Shown here one piece after another: positions 12,173 through 21,950 of a stretch of 64,000 bases of DNA (positions are counted from its first letter, which is position 1; every line of letters begins with the position of its first letter). The notes beneath the pieces were generated by a model. The model made no database searches. It saw nothing but the letters and a program-made list of their open reading frames with translations, and was not told where the DNA came from. The position numbers and the translations under genes are program-made. Location of the stretch: assembly GCA_038373865.1 (NCBI GenBank), contig JAXGGA010002018.1:1-64000 (forward strand). The letters are read 5' to 3'. Source of the DNA: Uloborus plumipes. Lineage: Eukaryota; Arthropoda; Arachnida; Araneae; Uloboridae.

Positions 12173-12557
12173 CTGTGGCTTGGTTTTAAAAGGGCCTAAG
12201 TCAAAAATGTTAGTTTCGAGAAAAAGGCGATGAAAGATATTTGAGATTTTTTAGAATGCTATAACTTTCTTATATTAAGATTCCCATTATTATTTTTTGG
12301 TATTTGTTTATTGTATGATAAAGAAACATTCTTTTATCGTATGAAATTTTTTAACCTGTTATTATTTTATGTAAATATTATGACATTGTGTGTATATGAC
12401 ATTGGCTAACATTATAATGAAAATACAACCAATTTTAGTATTGATATTAAGACATTGGCCTTTGTAGAATTAGATTTTTACTAAATTGGAAACTTTTGAT
12501 GTAAATAACACAGAATAGGAAAAAATTGACATTGGCCCTTTTAGAACCAAGCCACAG
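12173..12557. mobile_element. Miniature inverted-repeat element with 24-bp TIRs
   Basis: The ends are CTGTGGCTTGGTTTTAAA at 12173 and its near-perfect complement ending CCAAGCCACAG at 12557; they differ at one of 24 positions. The interior repeats GACATTGGC-type words and is AT-rich with no coding frame. The flanks share only ATTT, so the superfamily is uncertain. It sits inside the hAT-like element between the pogo transposon and foldback A. Confidence 0.75.
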
Positions 12558-12945
12558 ATTTAATTTTATATCACAGATTTCTCAATTTTCTGTTAAAATT
12601 GTTAATTTCCTTCTGGTATTTAGATATTTTCCAAAATTTTACATTAATATGCAATATTACTAACATTATGACAGCATATTTACAAAACATTTAACTTAAT
12701 TTAAATAGTTTACATATCTTTCAAAGATTTTTTATGTGTCTAACAATTCAGAGTTCAAATCGTACTAAGATAATAAATATTAATGTTCTGTGTATTTAAA
12801 GTAGCACAAAATATAAAATAAATAACTAAATAATAAAAAAAAACTATATTAAAGTAAGTACACTTACCTTTATTGCAAATTCCAAGCAGAATTCAACGCT
12901 ATCAACTATTAAAACTTTCTCAACACAACAACTCTACACGGTTTG

Positions 12946-13352
12946 GGGTCAAAATGTCGCGGGCCAAAATTTCGTGGGCCAAAATGTCGCCGGTCCAAAA
13001 TGCCTCGTGCCCAAAATGTCGCGGACCAAAATGTCGCGTACCCAAAATGTCGCCGGTCAAAAATGTCGCCGGGCCGAAATGTCGCCGGTCCAAAATGCCT
13101 CGTGCCCAAAATGCCGCGGGCCAAAATGTCGCATGCCCAAAATGTCGCCGGGCCAAAATGTCGCCGGTCCAAAATGTCGCGTGCTCAAAATGTCGCCGGT
13201 CCAAAATGTCGCGTGCCCAAAATGTCGCGTGCCCAAAATGTCGCCGAGCCAAAATGTCGCCGGTCAAAAATGTCGCCGGTCAAAAATGTCGCCGGGCCAA
13301 AATGTCGCCGGTACAAAATGTCGCCAGTCCAAAATATAGCCGTTCCAAAATG
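12946..13352 (+). repeat. CCAAAATGTCGCCGGT minisatellite, left end of element A
   Basis: About 25 units of 16-17 bp share the core AAAATGTCGC followed by a variable CGGT/GGGC/GTGC spacer. Because units of 16 and 17 bp are mixed, several frames stay open on both strands. Those frames are repeat artefacts, not proteins. Confidence 0.95.
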
Positions 13353-14511
13353 ACGCTAAGTGCATAGTACAGATTTAATGTAGCCAGTAATTCACAAATT
13401 CAATGCAGCTTAATTATGCAGCTCAATTTTACTAATAAGCTTATTACGGTATGATAAACACACCTGTTTAGTAACTTTTTTAAACGTAGCAGTTTAGAAA
13501 ATTAGCTTAATTTATTAATAAAAATGTACCTAAATTGATTTCTTCTAAAGCTTAAATTATTTCAGTACCGAAGTAATGATATAGTTCTTTCGGGGCTGTA
13601 CTTAGGGCCCAGGGACGCTAAATTTCTTCCTTTTAATAAGCTTCTATTAGTTTCACATGTGGGTTTGTTTGTTTGTTTGTATGTATGCATGTAACTCAGA
13701 ATAAAAGATAAAATTCGCGTTCTTTACAAGCGTAAAAGTAATATATATTAATACTATCATTATTAATAGTAAAGGCTAAACTATATTGCATGTTGATGTA
13801 TAATAAGTGCATTTGCTATTAATTCTGAATTCGGCATCGATCGTCCACAAAATGCATATTATAAGTGCAAGCAAACTTTGCAGATATTCAACAGTTTTGA
13901 AAATCTTCTTTTGAATTTGATTTACTCTAAAAGCGTATTTTTTAGTTTTTTTAAACTATATTTAGGATTATTTCTTTTTTTTTATCACACATAAAAATGA
14001 AACAAATAAATTTGCTGTAAAGGCTTTTTTTTTCCTCTTTTGCGAAAACGGAATACCGTTTAATCACCACGCAGCCGACAGTTTTCTTCTAGAACATTTT
14101 CTTTAAGAGTAGGTTGGGGACGTGTGAAATCAAATTAGAGACGCATTGGAGAACAGAACAGGGCACGCTCGTTCATGGAATTATTGCTTTCTTTGTAACA
14201 ACTGGGTGGTGGAAGGGGAGGTGAAATGTCAAGAAGAAAAATGGTATCATATTCAACTCCACATTTAAATACTGATTGTAACGAAGGTACAGTGCCATGA
14301 TTGAGCTGATTAACGCCAGAAATGAATAAGCATTTCTCTGTCTTAAGACCATTCTACAACCAAAATGTTTTCTGAATACTTGCATTACTTCTTGATATAA
14401 ATCACTCACACAATGAAAAATAAAAAGTTCAATTGCTTTGCTTTATCGATGCTATGGCGTATCGTCTGAACGCTTCCTATGGGCCAATTTTTTATTTGAT
14501 TTCGTCTAAAC

Positions 14512-15409
14512 TAGGGGTGCGACATCGAAGGCAAAACATCGATGTTTTAAGACATCGATGTTGGAAAATAAGGACATCGATGGCATTGATAAATCGACAA
14601 AAAAACATCGATGCTTCCCAACATCGATGTTTCAAAACATCGATCAGTTTTTCTTCAATTTCTTACATATTTTAATGTAGTTATTACTCAGTTACTCCCC
14701 ATTACAAGCGCCTCTTTATATCACTCAATTAGATACATCTTTTGTCTACTGGAAAAACATTAACCGTAAGATAACAATGTCAGTTAAGAAAACTTTTTTC
14801 AGCGAGATATATACTGCAACTGTTGATTAACTGTATAACTAACTTTGCTGAAATGTAAAACATCATCGAAAAAAAAAATGCAAAACAACGATGTTTCAAA
14901 ATCATTAACTGTAAATCATCGCTAGTTATTAAAAAAAACTTTAATTGCAACTAGTGGTTAGAGAAATATGAATCTATTTTATCGCATATTTTGATTATTT
15001 TTTGTTGAAATGTAAAAAAGACATCGAAAAAAAAAAAAAAAAAAAACACTAAATGCGAAACAACAACAATTAAAAGTTAAAGAAAAAGTGAAAGCAAATT
15101 TGAGATGTTTCAGAAACATCGAAAACAAAACATTGCTGTTTTGTTTAGGTTTGTATAGAATTTTTCCCCAAATGAGGTTAATATTGCAGCTTTTGATTAA
15201 ACATGAAAACTTTTTAATGAGTATGTTTATCGTATATTTTTCTTTGGCTTTCTTTGCTGGATTATAAAACATCAACATCGAAAGCAACATCAAACCCAAA
15301 ACATCGATGTTGGAAAAACATCGACCCTCAAACATCGATGGTAAAAATATCGATGTTCCTCCAAAAACATCGATGTTTCCAAAACATCGATATCGATGTC
15401 GTAGCCCTA
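14512..15409. mobile_element. hAT-type miniature element full of ACATCGATGTT repeats
   Basis: The ends are TAGGGGTGCGACATCGA at 14512 and TCGATGTCGTAGCCCTA at 15409. The flanking 8-bp duplication is GTCTAAAC (14504-14511) and GTCTGAAC (15410-15417), one mismatch. The copy B interior has the undivided site (GTTCAGAC on the plus strand at 60786-60793), which confirms both boundaries. The subterminal 150 bp on each side is packed with the palindrome ACATCGATGT. No transposase frame is present. hAT assignment rests on the 8-bp duplication and end style. Confidence 0.92.
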
Positions 15410-16212
15410 GTCTGAACCTTCTTCAGACATATTAATCACGCTATGATGAAAACGTTCCATTACATTCTTGTATGTAAAACTCCCTTGGAAGAACTAGCAG
15501 CAAAAACCAATCAACACTGAGTCACATATTCGTACATGTATGTACCAAATTTTATTCTAATTCATGCAGTAAGTTTTGAGGTAGAAAATGGGTCACGCAG
15601 ATACACACTTACAAATTTTCCTTTAAAAAAATAAACGGTAAAATTGAATTCAGCACATGTCAAAACATGTAAATTCTTCCAAATTGACTATTTTTCATTG
15701 ATCCAATACTTTCTTTTACACATTATATGTAATTATATGTAGAAGAAAATAAAAACCTCTCAGACTTGCTTTCCATCATGTAAGAAATTTTAACAAAAGC
15801 CAAGTTTCAAACATTGTATATCTGTCTTATTCATTTCATTGTTCTTCAACCTCTTTCTTAACACTTAAATTTTCTTTTCGATATCAATTAAACTTGTCTT
15901 GGGCTGCTAATCTATTCGTTTTAAAGTTGGTTGATAGCGAGTCACGGTGAAATAAGCTATTGTAAATAAATAACGTACGCTTATTTGAAAACTATTTGTT
16001 TCTTGGAAAACGCTCGAAACAGTTACAAGCCGAAAGGGTAAATTTTTTATAGTATTTTTCAAAAAATTTAGTTCATGCTATTGTTAACGCACATCAACAG
16101 CGTTAACGTTCATCAACAGCAATTAACAATCTTTTTCTAATTTGGTGAAAAAAAGCCTTTTCGTACGTTTTAATTTTTGGGACAAAGTGTATCAATATCG
16201 GACCTTATACAT

Positions 16213-16578
16213 TTTTGTCTGACGACATTTGGACTGGCGACATTTTGTGGACTGGTGACATTTTGGACTGGCGACATTTTAGCCCGCGACATTTTGGACC
16301 GGCGACATTTTGGGCCTTCGTCATTTTGGACCGGCGACATTTTTGGCCGGCGGCATTTTGGACCTGCGACATTTCGGACCTGCGACATTTTGGACCGGCG
16401 ACATTTTTACCCGCGACATTTTGGACCGGCGACATTTTGGACCGCGACATTTTGGACTGGCGACATTTGGACCCGCGACATTTTGGCCCGCGACATTTTT
16501 TCCCGGCGACATTTTGGCCACGACATTTTGGTCCGCGACATTTCGGCCCGCGACATTTTGGCCGCGACATTTTGGGCG
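16213..16578 (-). repeat. GACATTTTGGACCGGC minisatellite, right end of element A
   Basis: This is the same 16-17-bp unit as at 12946-13352, in reverse orientation, about 22 units. Read with the left array it gives element A long inverted ends able to fold back. Several overlapping open frames here are repeat artefacts. Confidence 0.95.
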
Positions 16579-17733
16579 TATACCCTCTACGCAGAAACTT
16601 CTTTAACAAAACCAACGTCCTTTTAGTGAAGAACTAATTTTACTTCTTCATGAAATGAATAAGCATAACTTCAGCCACAGAACTAGGTTTCCGCTGATTA
16701 TGCGAACTAAATGTATATTGCCGTGCTTGCTAAGCACATAATAGAATCTGTAATTGAGCTCAAACTGAGATATTGAATTTAAAGAGCTGCGCCTCCATAT
16801 ATTTTGTTGTGATGACTTTTTATTCAGCAGATTAAAAAAAAAAGTTCCCAATCACAGATGACTACAAAACATTTTATTAATAACACATACGAAACAGAGA
16901 GCAACCTCTGGTTAATTACTCTGGTTTTGTTGAAAAGTAGGGGTACGACTATTGTGCTTAACAAGGCAGTGCAGTAAGTTGAAACTCCAGTTTAAATTTT
17001 GTTCAGGTTTAGAAACCATTACGCAGTTTATAGTTTTCTATTAAAAAGGTTAAAAAAAGTCTGAAATAGAAAATTTAATAGTAAGGGTTAGACACACTTT
17101 ATCCAATATTAACAGTGAAATGACGATATGATTCATTTGTGGGGTTTGACCAAGAAAGCTTTGAGTCATAAAACAGAAAGGCTATTTTTTTTCCTATTAA
17201 AACCTACCTAATTATGCATATTTCTGTCACCAGGAAAAATAATATGTGTTGATTGCATATATTTTTAATGATTAACCTTTTAAATGGTCCAAGAAAAACA
17301 AAACTATTAAAAAACGCTTTTTTTAATTGTAAAAAAGTCAACTTTTCATTTTTTTTTTCCAATTTTTCCGGAAAATCCCCCGAAAAAAACCGGTTTTTTT
17401 CCATCGCTTCAAAATTTCCGGAAATTTTACATATCTAGTCCGAACCCTATCAAACCGGATTTCGCTTAATCCGGACGGCAATTAGATGTGCAACATACTG
17501 TATAAATAAATGAGTTTGAGCAACAATGTATTTTTTCAGGCCTGGCATATGCTATGTATGCACTTGCACATACTATATTAAATTTGCTCTTATGCAATTT
17601 TCTGTTTTATTCTCGTAAGTTCAAAATACAGCTTTTACTGCGCAAAAGAGATGCTCAGCCCGAGCCTGAAGCGGTTACGATATTTAATGGGTAAGGTTTT
17701 TTCAAGTTTCAGTCGGAAAATGATGCATTTGAC

Positions 17734-18116
17734 CATAGGCGGCTGGTGCACCTAAAAAGTGGGGGGTCGAAACAAGTTGAGGGGTAGAGGGCAGCATCTC
17801 TCAACTTCTTGTTTTTTCTCAAAAATTTGGCTATATTATTGGATTTTAGCAGTACTGATTAAATGACTTCTAAAATATGCCAAAAATGGCCTCAAAACTC
17901 AAAACGAATGACCATCGTAGCCCTTTCTGATTCAAAGTTCCATTTTTAAGAACTAACTTCTGCTTTCGTGAAATTAATCAATCCAATGAGTAAAAAGAAA
18001 TCATTTTTCAATTGATCATTGCTTTTTAACTCTGAAGAGTGAGGGGGCAAGGTCCCTATGCTTTTGGAAGAGAGGGGACAGTCGCCCCCTTTGCCCTCCT
18101 GTACGAGCCGCCTAAG
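17734..18116. mobile_element. hAT-like miniature element (TAGGCGGCT ends)
   Basis: The left end CATAGGCGGCTGGTGCA and the right end, read inward CTTAGGCGGCTCGTACA, are inverted repeats with a few mismatches. The flanks CATTTGAC (17726-17733) and CACTTGAC (18117-18124) are an 8-bp duplication with one mismatch. Inside are diverged G/C-rich blocks (GTGGGGGGTCG, CGCCCCCTTTG) and no transposase frame. Confidence 0.8.
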
Positions 18117-18191
18117 CACTTGACTCATAAGAAGGATTGAACAGCTAAAAGTGATCATTGAATTGGAACTTGAGCTATTCACAGGTTAAGG

Positions 18192-18240
18192 CAGGGGCGG
18201 ACTGGCCCGGTCTAGCTTGAGAGGGTGGCGATCATAAAAA
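18192..18240 (+). mobile_element. Truncated hAT-like terminus (CAGGGGCGGACTGG)
   Basis: The end CAGGGGCGGACTGGCCC is a typical hAT 5' terminus. No partner end was found downstream, so this is a solo truncated terminus. Confidence 0.4.
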
Positions 18241-18406
18241 TTTTAATCAAAAGCTTAGCAATTGTGAGCCAAGCTGTTTCTCCACTATTTCACACGAATA
18301 AGCAGCAAATAACTTTTATTTAGCTCTTTTTAGTTGAAGTTGTAAGATTTTTTTTTTAAATGCGTGCTAAAGTATTCGTAATAATTCAACTAGTTAGCTT
18401 AAACTG

Positions 18407-18716
18407 TTGCACTGCAAAAAATGAACTGTTGTTTTCACAGTATAATACTGGCAATCGAGGTTCCTTCCAATTTAAAACTGTAAAATGCACCGTAATAAAC
18501 TGTAAAACTAGCAATTTTACAGTTTATTGCCGTAAAATTTAGCTGTATTATACTGTAAAAACAACAGTATTACACTTGCAGCAGAGGCTCCAGTTTAAAA
18601 CTAAAAAATGCACGGTCATAAACTGTAAAATAGTAATTTTTACAACTTATTACTATAAAATTAGCTGTATTATACTATAAAAACAACCTTCATTTTTTAC
18701 AGTGTGGAATAAGTTA
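18407..18716. mobile_element. TA-target-style miniature element, CACTGCAAAAAATGA family, copy 1
   Basis: The ends are CACTGCAAAAAATGAA and TTCATTTTTTACAGTG. Inside, AAACTGTAAAA and TTTTACAGTTTATT alternate as repeated palindromes, together with GTATTATACTGTAAAAAC blocks. Further copies lie at 32653-32984 and 34987-35357. The ends and near-TA flanks of the other copies suggest a Tc1/mariner-type miniature. Open frames here are not coding. Confidence 0.75.
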
Positions 18717-18949
18717 CTTTTAGCTTTAATCGACTTGTGGTTATTAACGGTTTGATAGGAATTAAAGTGGATAAAATCCTTTTTATATGGTAAGAACTCT
18801 ATGATTGCAATAAACTGCTGTAATAAACAAAAATAAAAAACAAAACTACTCTAAGAAAAACAATTACTCAAATTTTAAAAAAAGGCTGTTTTTCATGTAA
18901 GCTTCTCGTGGGACGGACAAAATCTGTTCACTGGGCGGTGGACTTTCGC

Positions 18950-19170
18950 GTTTATTGACACTCCTCAGCCTGGAATAGGAAGTAACTGAGCTTGAGGCAG
19001 AAATTCTTTAATAGAAGCAAAGACAGCCAAAAAAAAAAAAAAAAAAAAAAAACTGGTAGCTAATGTAAAATTAGAACACCAGAGGCAGTGGTATACATGT
19101 TGACGAGTGCCAATAAGCACGAAACTGCAGCCCTTGTATGGGATAACCGAGTTGGCTGTGTATTGCATGT
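18950..19170. repeat. ACTGCAGTTTCGTGC family, copy 2, in head-to-head arrangement
   Basis: The plus strand has ACTCCTCAGCCTGGAATAG, GAGGCAGAAATTC and ACTGGTAGCTAATG. After a poly-A run at 19029-19051 the minus-strand version of the other half follows: GACGAGTGCCAATAAGCACG, AAACTGCAG and GGGATAACCGAGTTGGC. So the two halves face each other, unlike copy 1 at 4735-4850. Confidence 0.6.
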
Positions 19171-19290
19171 TTTTGCTTTAGCCTAGGCTTAGGGGAGGTA
19201 ATTTATTGCTTTAGACCCGTGGTCCAAGTGAGCAAATGTTTCTAATGCCAGATACAGAAAAAAAAAAGCTGAATTCTTGATCATTATGGT

Positions 19291-19578
19291 CAGCGGTGCC
19301 CCGAACTGAAATTTTTGGGAGGGGGGAAATGATCCATTTGCCGAATGAAGTTCCAATTTTACCAAATGATAAAATACAAGCATGCACACATGTCGTACAT
19401 ACATAATATTTAGTGAGAAAAAACATTAAAGAAACGATTCAAAAAACTAAAAAAAACGAAAAATCTCAATGTTGCAATGTTGCCTTCAAATTGCCGAATT
19501 GTCAGCAAAATGTGCCGAATACGAAAATTATTGGGAGGTCACAGTGACCTCCCGTAACCTCCCATCGGGGCACTCCTG
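19291..19578. mobile_element. hAT-like miniature element (CAGCGGTGCCCCGA ends)
   Basis: The ends CAGCGGTGCCCCGAAC and, inward from the right, CAGGAGTGCCCCGATGG are inverted repeats. The 8-bp duplication is ATTATGGT (19283-19290) and ATTATGAT (19579-19586), one mismatch. The interior is AT-rich and non-coding. Confidence 0.85.
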
Positions 19579-19586
19579 ATTATGAT

Positions 19587-20160
19587 AGTATTAATCATGC
19601 AGGTGAATGTAAGCATTCCCTTCTAACTTCAATTGAATGGCACAAAAAAATCTGTGGGTGATGGAATTGTTTACCTATTTGTATTCAGTGCCTTATTTTA
19701 CCCTAAGATCTGGTATTTTTTCCCATGGGAGGAAATAATAATTTTTTATTTATTTTTTTAAATGTATTTATACTTTATTGTTTTATTTATTTGTTTGTTT
19801 GTAGACTAGTGGCCTTTGAAGGGGCATTTTGATCTTGTAAAACGCTGATTCCAATTGCTGATCTCAACTCTGTTGCAGAAGACTACTAGAGGTAAGCGGA
19901 AATGGTGAGAAGTGATTCGCTAACATTCATTGAAGTCATTTGTATAATTGGAAACAAACTTTAAGTTTCCAAAAATCACTTATGTACTTCACATAATAGT
20001 ATTTATGACTAGAAAATAATGTTGTTTAATATTTTCGTCTCAAGTTTAATCCCATAAATATATTTTTTATAGAATTAGATTTATATTTAATTCTAACACA
20101 TAGTTATTTTTATGTAACCAAGATAAGAAAGACACATCAATATTCAAAAAAATATGTTTA
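19587..20160. other. No gene seen
   Basis: AT-rich sequence with a short TTTATTTGTTTGTTTG run near 19785-19803. Nothing supports a gene or a bounded element. Confidence 0.5.
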
Positions 20161-20167
20161 GCTCTAT

Positions 20168-20553
20168 TACCAAACCCATTCATCGAAACCCGATGAAATT
20201 CTCATCGGCCGATGATCCATATGTCTCATCGGCCGATCAAAATCCGAGCAGCAAAATCCGATGAGAATACGATGAGATTTGGAGCAATTTACGAGCAGAA
20301 CAGTCCCGTGCCGAGGAATTTCATCGGGAAACTTGATCGGAAGGATATCGTTTTCCGATGGAATATAGCTCATCTTATTTTCATCAGGAAAGTTGATCGG
20401 AAGGATATCGATTTCCGATGAAAAGTAGCTCATCGAAAACCGTGCTCGGATACTGATCGGAACGATGTCATCGTGCGTTACAGGATCAGTTTACGAGGAG
20501 TTTGTTGATCTGCCGAGCAAAATCCGATGAGTTGATGCTACTTGGGAAATCAC
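20168..20553. repeat. Palindromic CGATGA-rich repeat element
   Basis: Words CATCGG, CCGATGA, TGATCGGAAGGATATCG and CGAGCAAAATCCGATGA recur in both orientations. A 68-bp unit (GGAAACTTGATCGGAAGG..., GGAAAGTTGATCGGAAGG...) is tandemly duplicated at about 20328-20460. The right edge (minus strand CCCAAGTAGCATC) resembles the CCCAGGTAGCACA end of the small element at 49040-49147, so it is probably a related non-autonomous transposon. Overlapping open frames are artefacts of the palindromes. Confidence 0.6.
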
Positions 20554-21489
20554 TTTATCTTTGTTCATTGCATAACATATGGCATAACATATTAGGGGGA
20601 CCATAAAGTAGTGTTTTTTTTTTCAAACAAATCAATTTTTTAAAGTTTTTATTACAAATTATAACACTAATTTTCCTCGTTATCAAGGTTCTTCTGCCAT
20701 CTAGTAGTAAATTTTATTTTCCGGATACATTTTGAAAAAATAATTTTTTTTGAAGCAAAATATTTGGAAAAAGTATTTTGGATACAAGCCAAATTTTCAC
20801 GGTTTTGTGTTATAGAAAGCTATCGGAAAGAAAGAGAAATCAGACTGCCTCACCCATAATACTCACCTGACATTGTACCATTTGATTTCCTTTTATTGCG
20901 CTCTATGTTATGCACAGCGGTACAAATACTGAAAACAAGCTTTGTAGCCCTCTGAAAAAATGCTTCGAAGTTGAGCGGTTACGTTTTTCTCTATGTGCTA
21001 TTCGTCCTGAACTTTATTGTCAGTAGAACTTAGAATCGTACCACGAGGCAATACACGAGGGAGCAGATAGCCTCTTGAAGAAAATCGCGTGGAACCGGAT
21101 GTTGCAAACAAAATGGTTGTTTAAAATCCCACTGATTTTAACGCAAAAGTAGAAAAGTATTCAACGTGGAAACATGTACATGGTAAATGCAATCAATCAA
21201 ATTCAAAATCAGGGTATGTACCGGAAATAGATGGGGCGCATGAAAGGAAAGTCAGGGATGAGTTAGTTCAGAATATTAATCCAGTTAATGATCCCCCCCC
21301 CCCCCAAAAAAAAATAAGTAAGGTAATTTTGTGGATTGAAAAAGTTAATAAACTCAAAATTAATATCATAAAAAGAATGGGGATAGGGGCAGTTAAAATT
21401 GTTTTACTAAAACCGAAAACTTGAACATAAAGCACGTGAGCAAGTTAATGTTCCTTTTAGAGGATATCCAACTTTAAGGGAATCAAATA
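20554..21489. other. No gene seen
   Basis: Ordinary AT-rich sequence with a C-run/A-run junction at 21294-21312. No element ends or coding support were found. Confidence 0.5.
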
Positions 21490-21830
21490 AATAATTCATT
21501 TTAAATGTTTGTTTGTTTCAAACGACGCAGTGTTTAGCTGCTTGCCATTTGCAGACCCAGTGTATTCCCCGAGATCGGTACCCAATTTTTCATGTGGCAC
21601 CACCATCGGCGGAATGCCATTGAACGAGAATTTTGACGCCCAGTTTTCCCACAAGATGAAGGCACTTTGGCTACATTCGATGCGAAACTGCACGAGGAAG
21701 GAATTTTATTTTGCCCCAAGAGATACTACACGCCAAACAAGTGCTCGAAGGATCTTTTACATGCAGCAAATCCACCGGCTGGAGCCGGGTTTGATCCAGA
21801 GTCTCAACCACTATACCACTCTGTCGGCTC
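21490..21830 (-). mobile_element. SINE-like repeat with degenerate Pol III boxes
   Basis: On the minus strand the sequence starts near 21830 with GAGCCGACAGAGTGGTATAG, TGGTTGAGACTC (A-box-like), then GGATCAAACCCGG (8 of 11 matches to the B-box consensus), and continues through GTGGATTTGCTGCATG and AAGATCCTTCGAGCAC. The A-box to B-box spacing is only about 12 nt, far shorter than in a tRNA, so this may be a deleted or unrelated repeat. The open frames on both strands look non-coding. Confidence 0.35.
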
Positions 21831-21950
21831 ATTTTAAACATAACATATAAATTTGTTAAAAACTATCTTATTTTCAGGTTTATTTCCCATTTGAGGCAAT
21901 CTAACTTAAAAACCCAATACTAATACAGTTGAAAAACTCCTAATATTCTA

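Larger units (their letters stand above)
12940..16584. mobile_element. Foldback element A with minisatellite inverted ends
   Basis: Both ends are tandem arrays of a 16-17-bp CpG-bearing unit in opposite orientation. The outer ends are GGTTTGGGGTCAAAATG at 12940 and, read inward, GGTATACGCCCAAAATG from 16584. The flanks CTCTACAC (12932-12939) and CTCTACGC (16585-16592) form an 8-bp duplication with one mismatch. The interior (about 13361-16204) matches copy B at 59995-61905 in reverse orientation apart from a hAT miniature insertion. A shared open segment (14173-14409, minus strand, beginning VSDLYQEVMQVF) lacks an ATG, has a 1-bp deletion in B, and matches no family I know. The architecture resembles foldback elements (known in Drosophila FB), which belong to the MULE-like group; that placement is inference. 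Confidence 0.85.
8963..17437. mobile_element. hAT-like element carrying nested transposons (8.5 kb in total)
   Basis: The ends are TAGAGATGAAAA at 8963 and, read inward on the minus strand, TAGATATGTAAAA ending at 17437. They are flanked by a perfect 8-bp duplication GTCCGAAC at 8955-8962 and 17438-17445. Subterminal CCGGAAA/TTTTCCGG and AAAACCGGTTTTTT motifs occur near both ends. An 8-bp duplication and TAGAGATG-type termini fit the hAT superfamily. Without the three insertions found inside, its own sequence is about 2.3 kb (8963-9795, 11969-12172, 12558-12939, 16585-17437). No hAT transposase was recognised in that remainder, so it is probably non-autonomous or decayed. Confidence 0.75.
8938..17500. 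mobile_element. Small pogo/Tigger-like relic split by the 8.5-kb nest
   Basis: The halves 8938-8962 (CAGAAAAACCCTCTTTAGTC...) and 17446-17500 (CCTATCAAACCGG..., CTTAATCCGGACGGC, ...ACATACTG then TA) join into an about 80-bp sequence resembling pogo/Tigger miniature ends, with an internal CCGGATT/AATCCGG inverted repeat. The interruption coincides exactly with the 8-bp duplication of the hAT-like insertion. Assignment as pogo-like is an inference from motif style. Confidence 0.4.

Noticed and set aside
12946..13352. Possible CRISPR-like regular array
   Set aside because: The units are contiguous, with no unique spacers, and the context is a eukaryotic transposon terminus.
12873..13367. Long overlapping open frames on both strands with CRRSKMSPVQNVAG-like repeats (also at 16170-16637, 59425-60102, 61892-62214)
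   Set aside because: They are translations of 16-17-bp minisatellite units, open in several frames on both strands at once. No start context or composition supports a protein.
21496..21850. 113-codon plus-strand frame in a GC-richer patch
   Set aside because: It coincides with the minus-strand SINE-like repeat carrying A- and B-box-like motifs, and frames are open on both strands.
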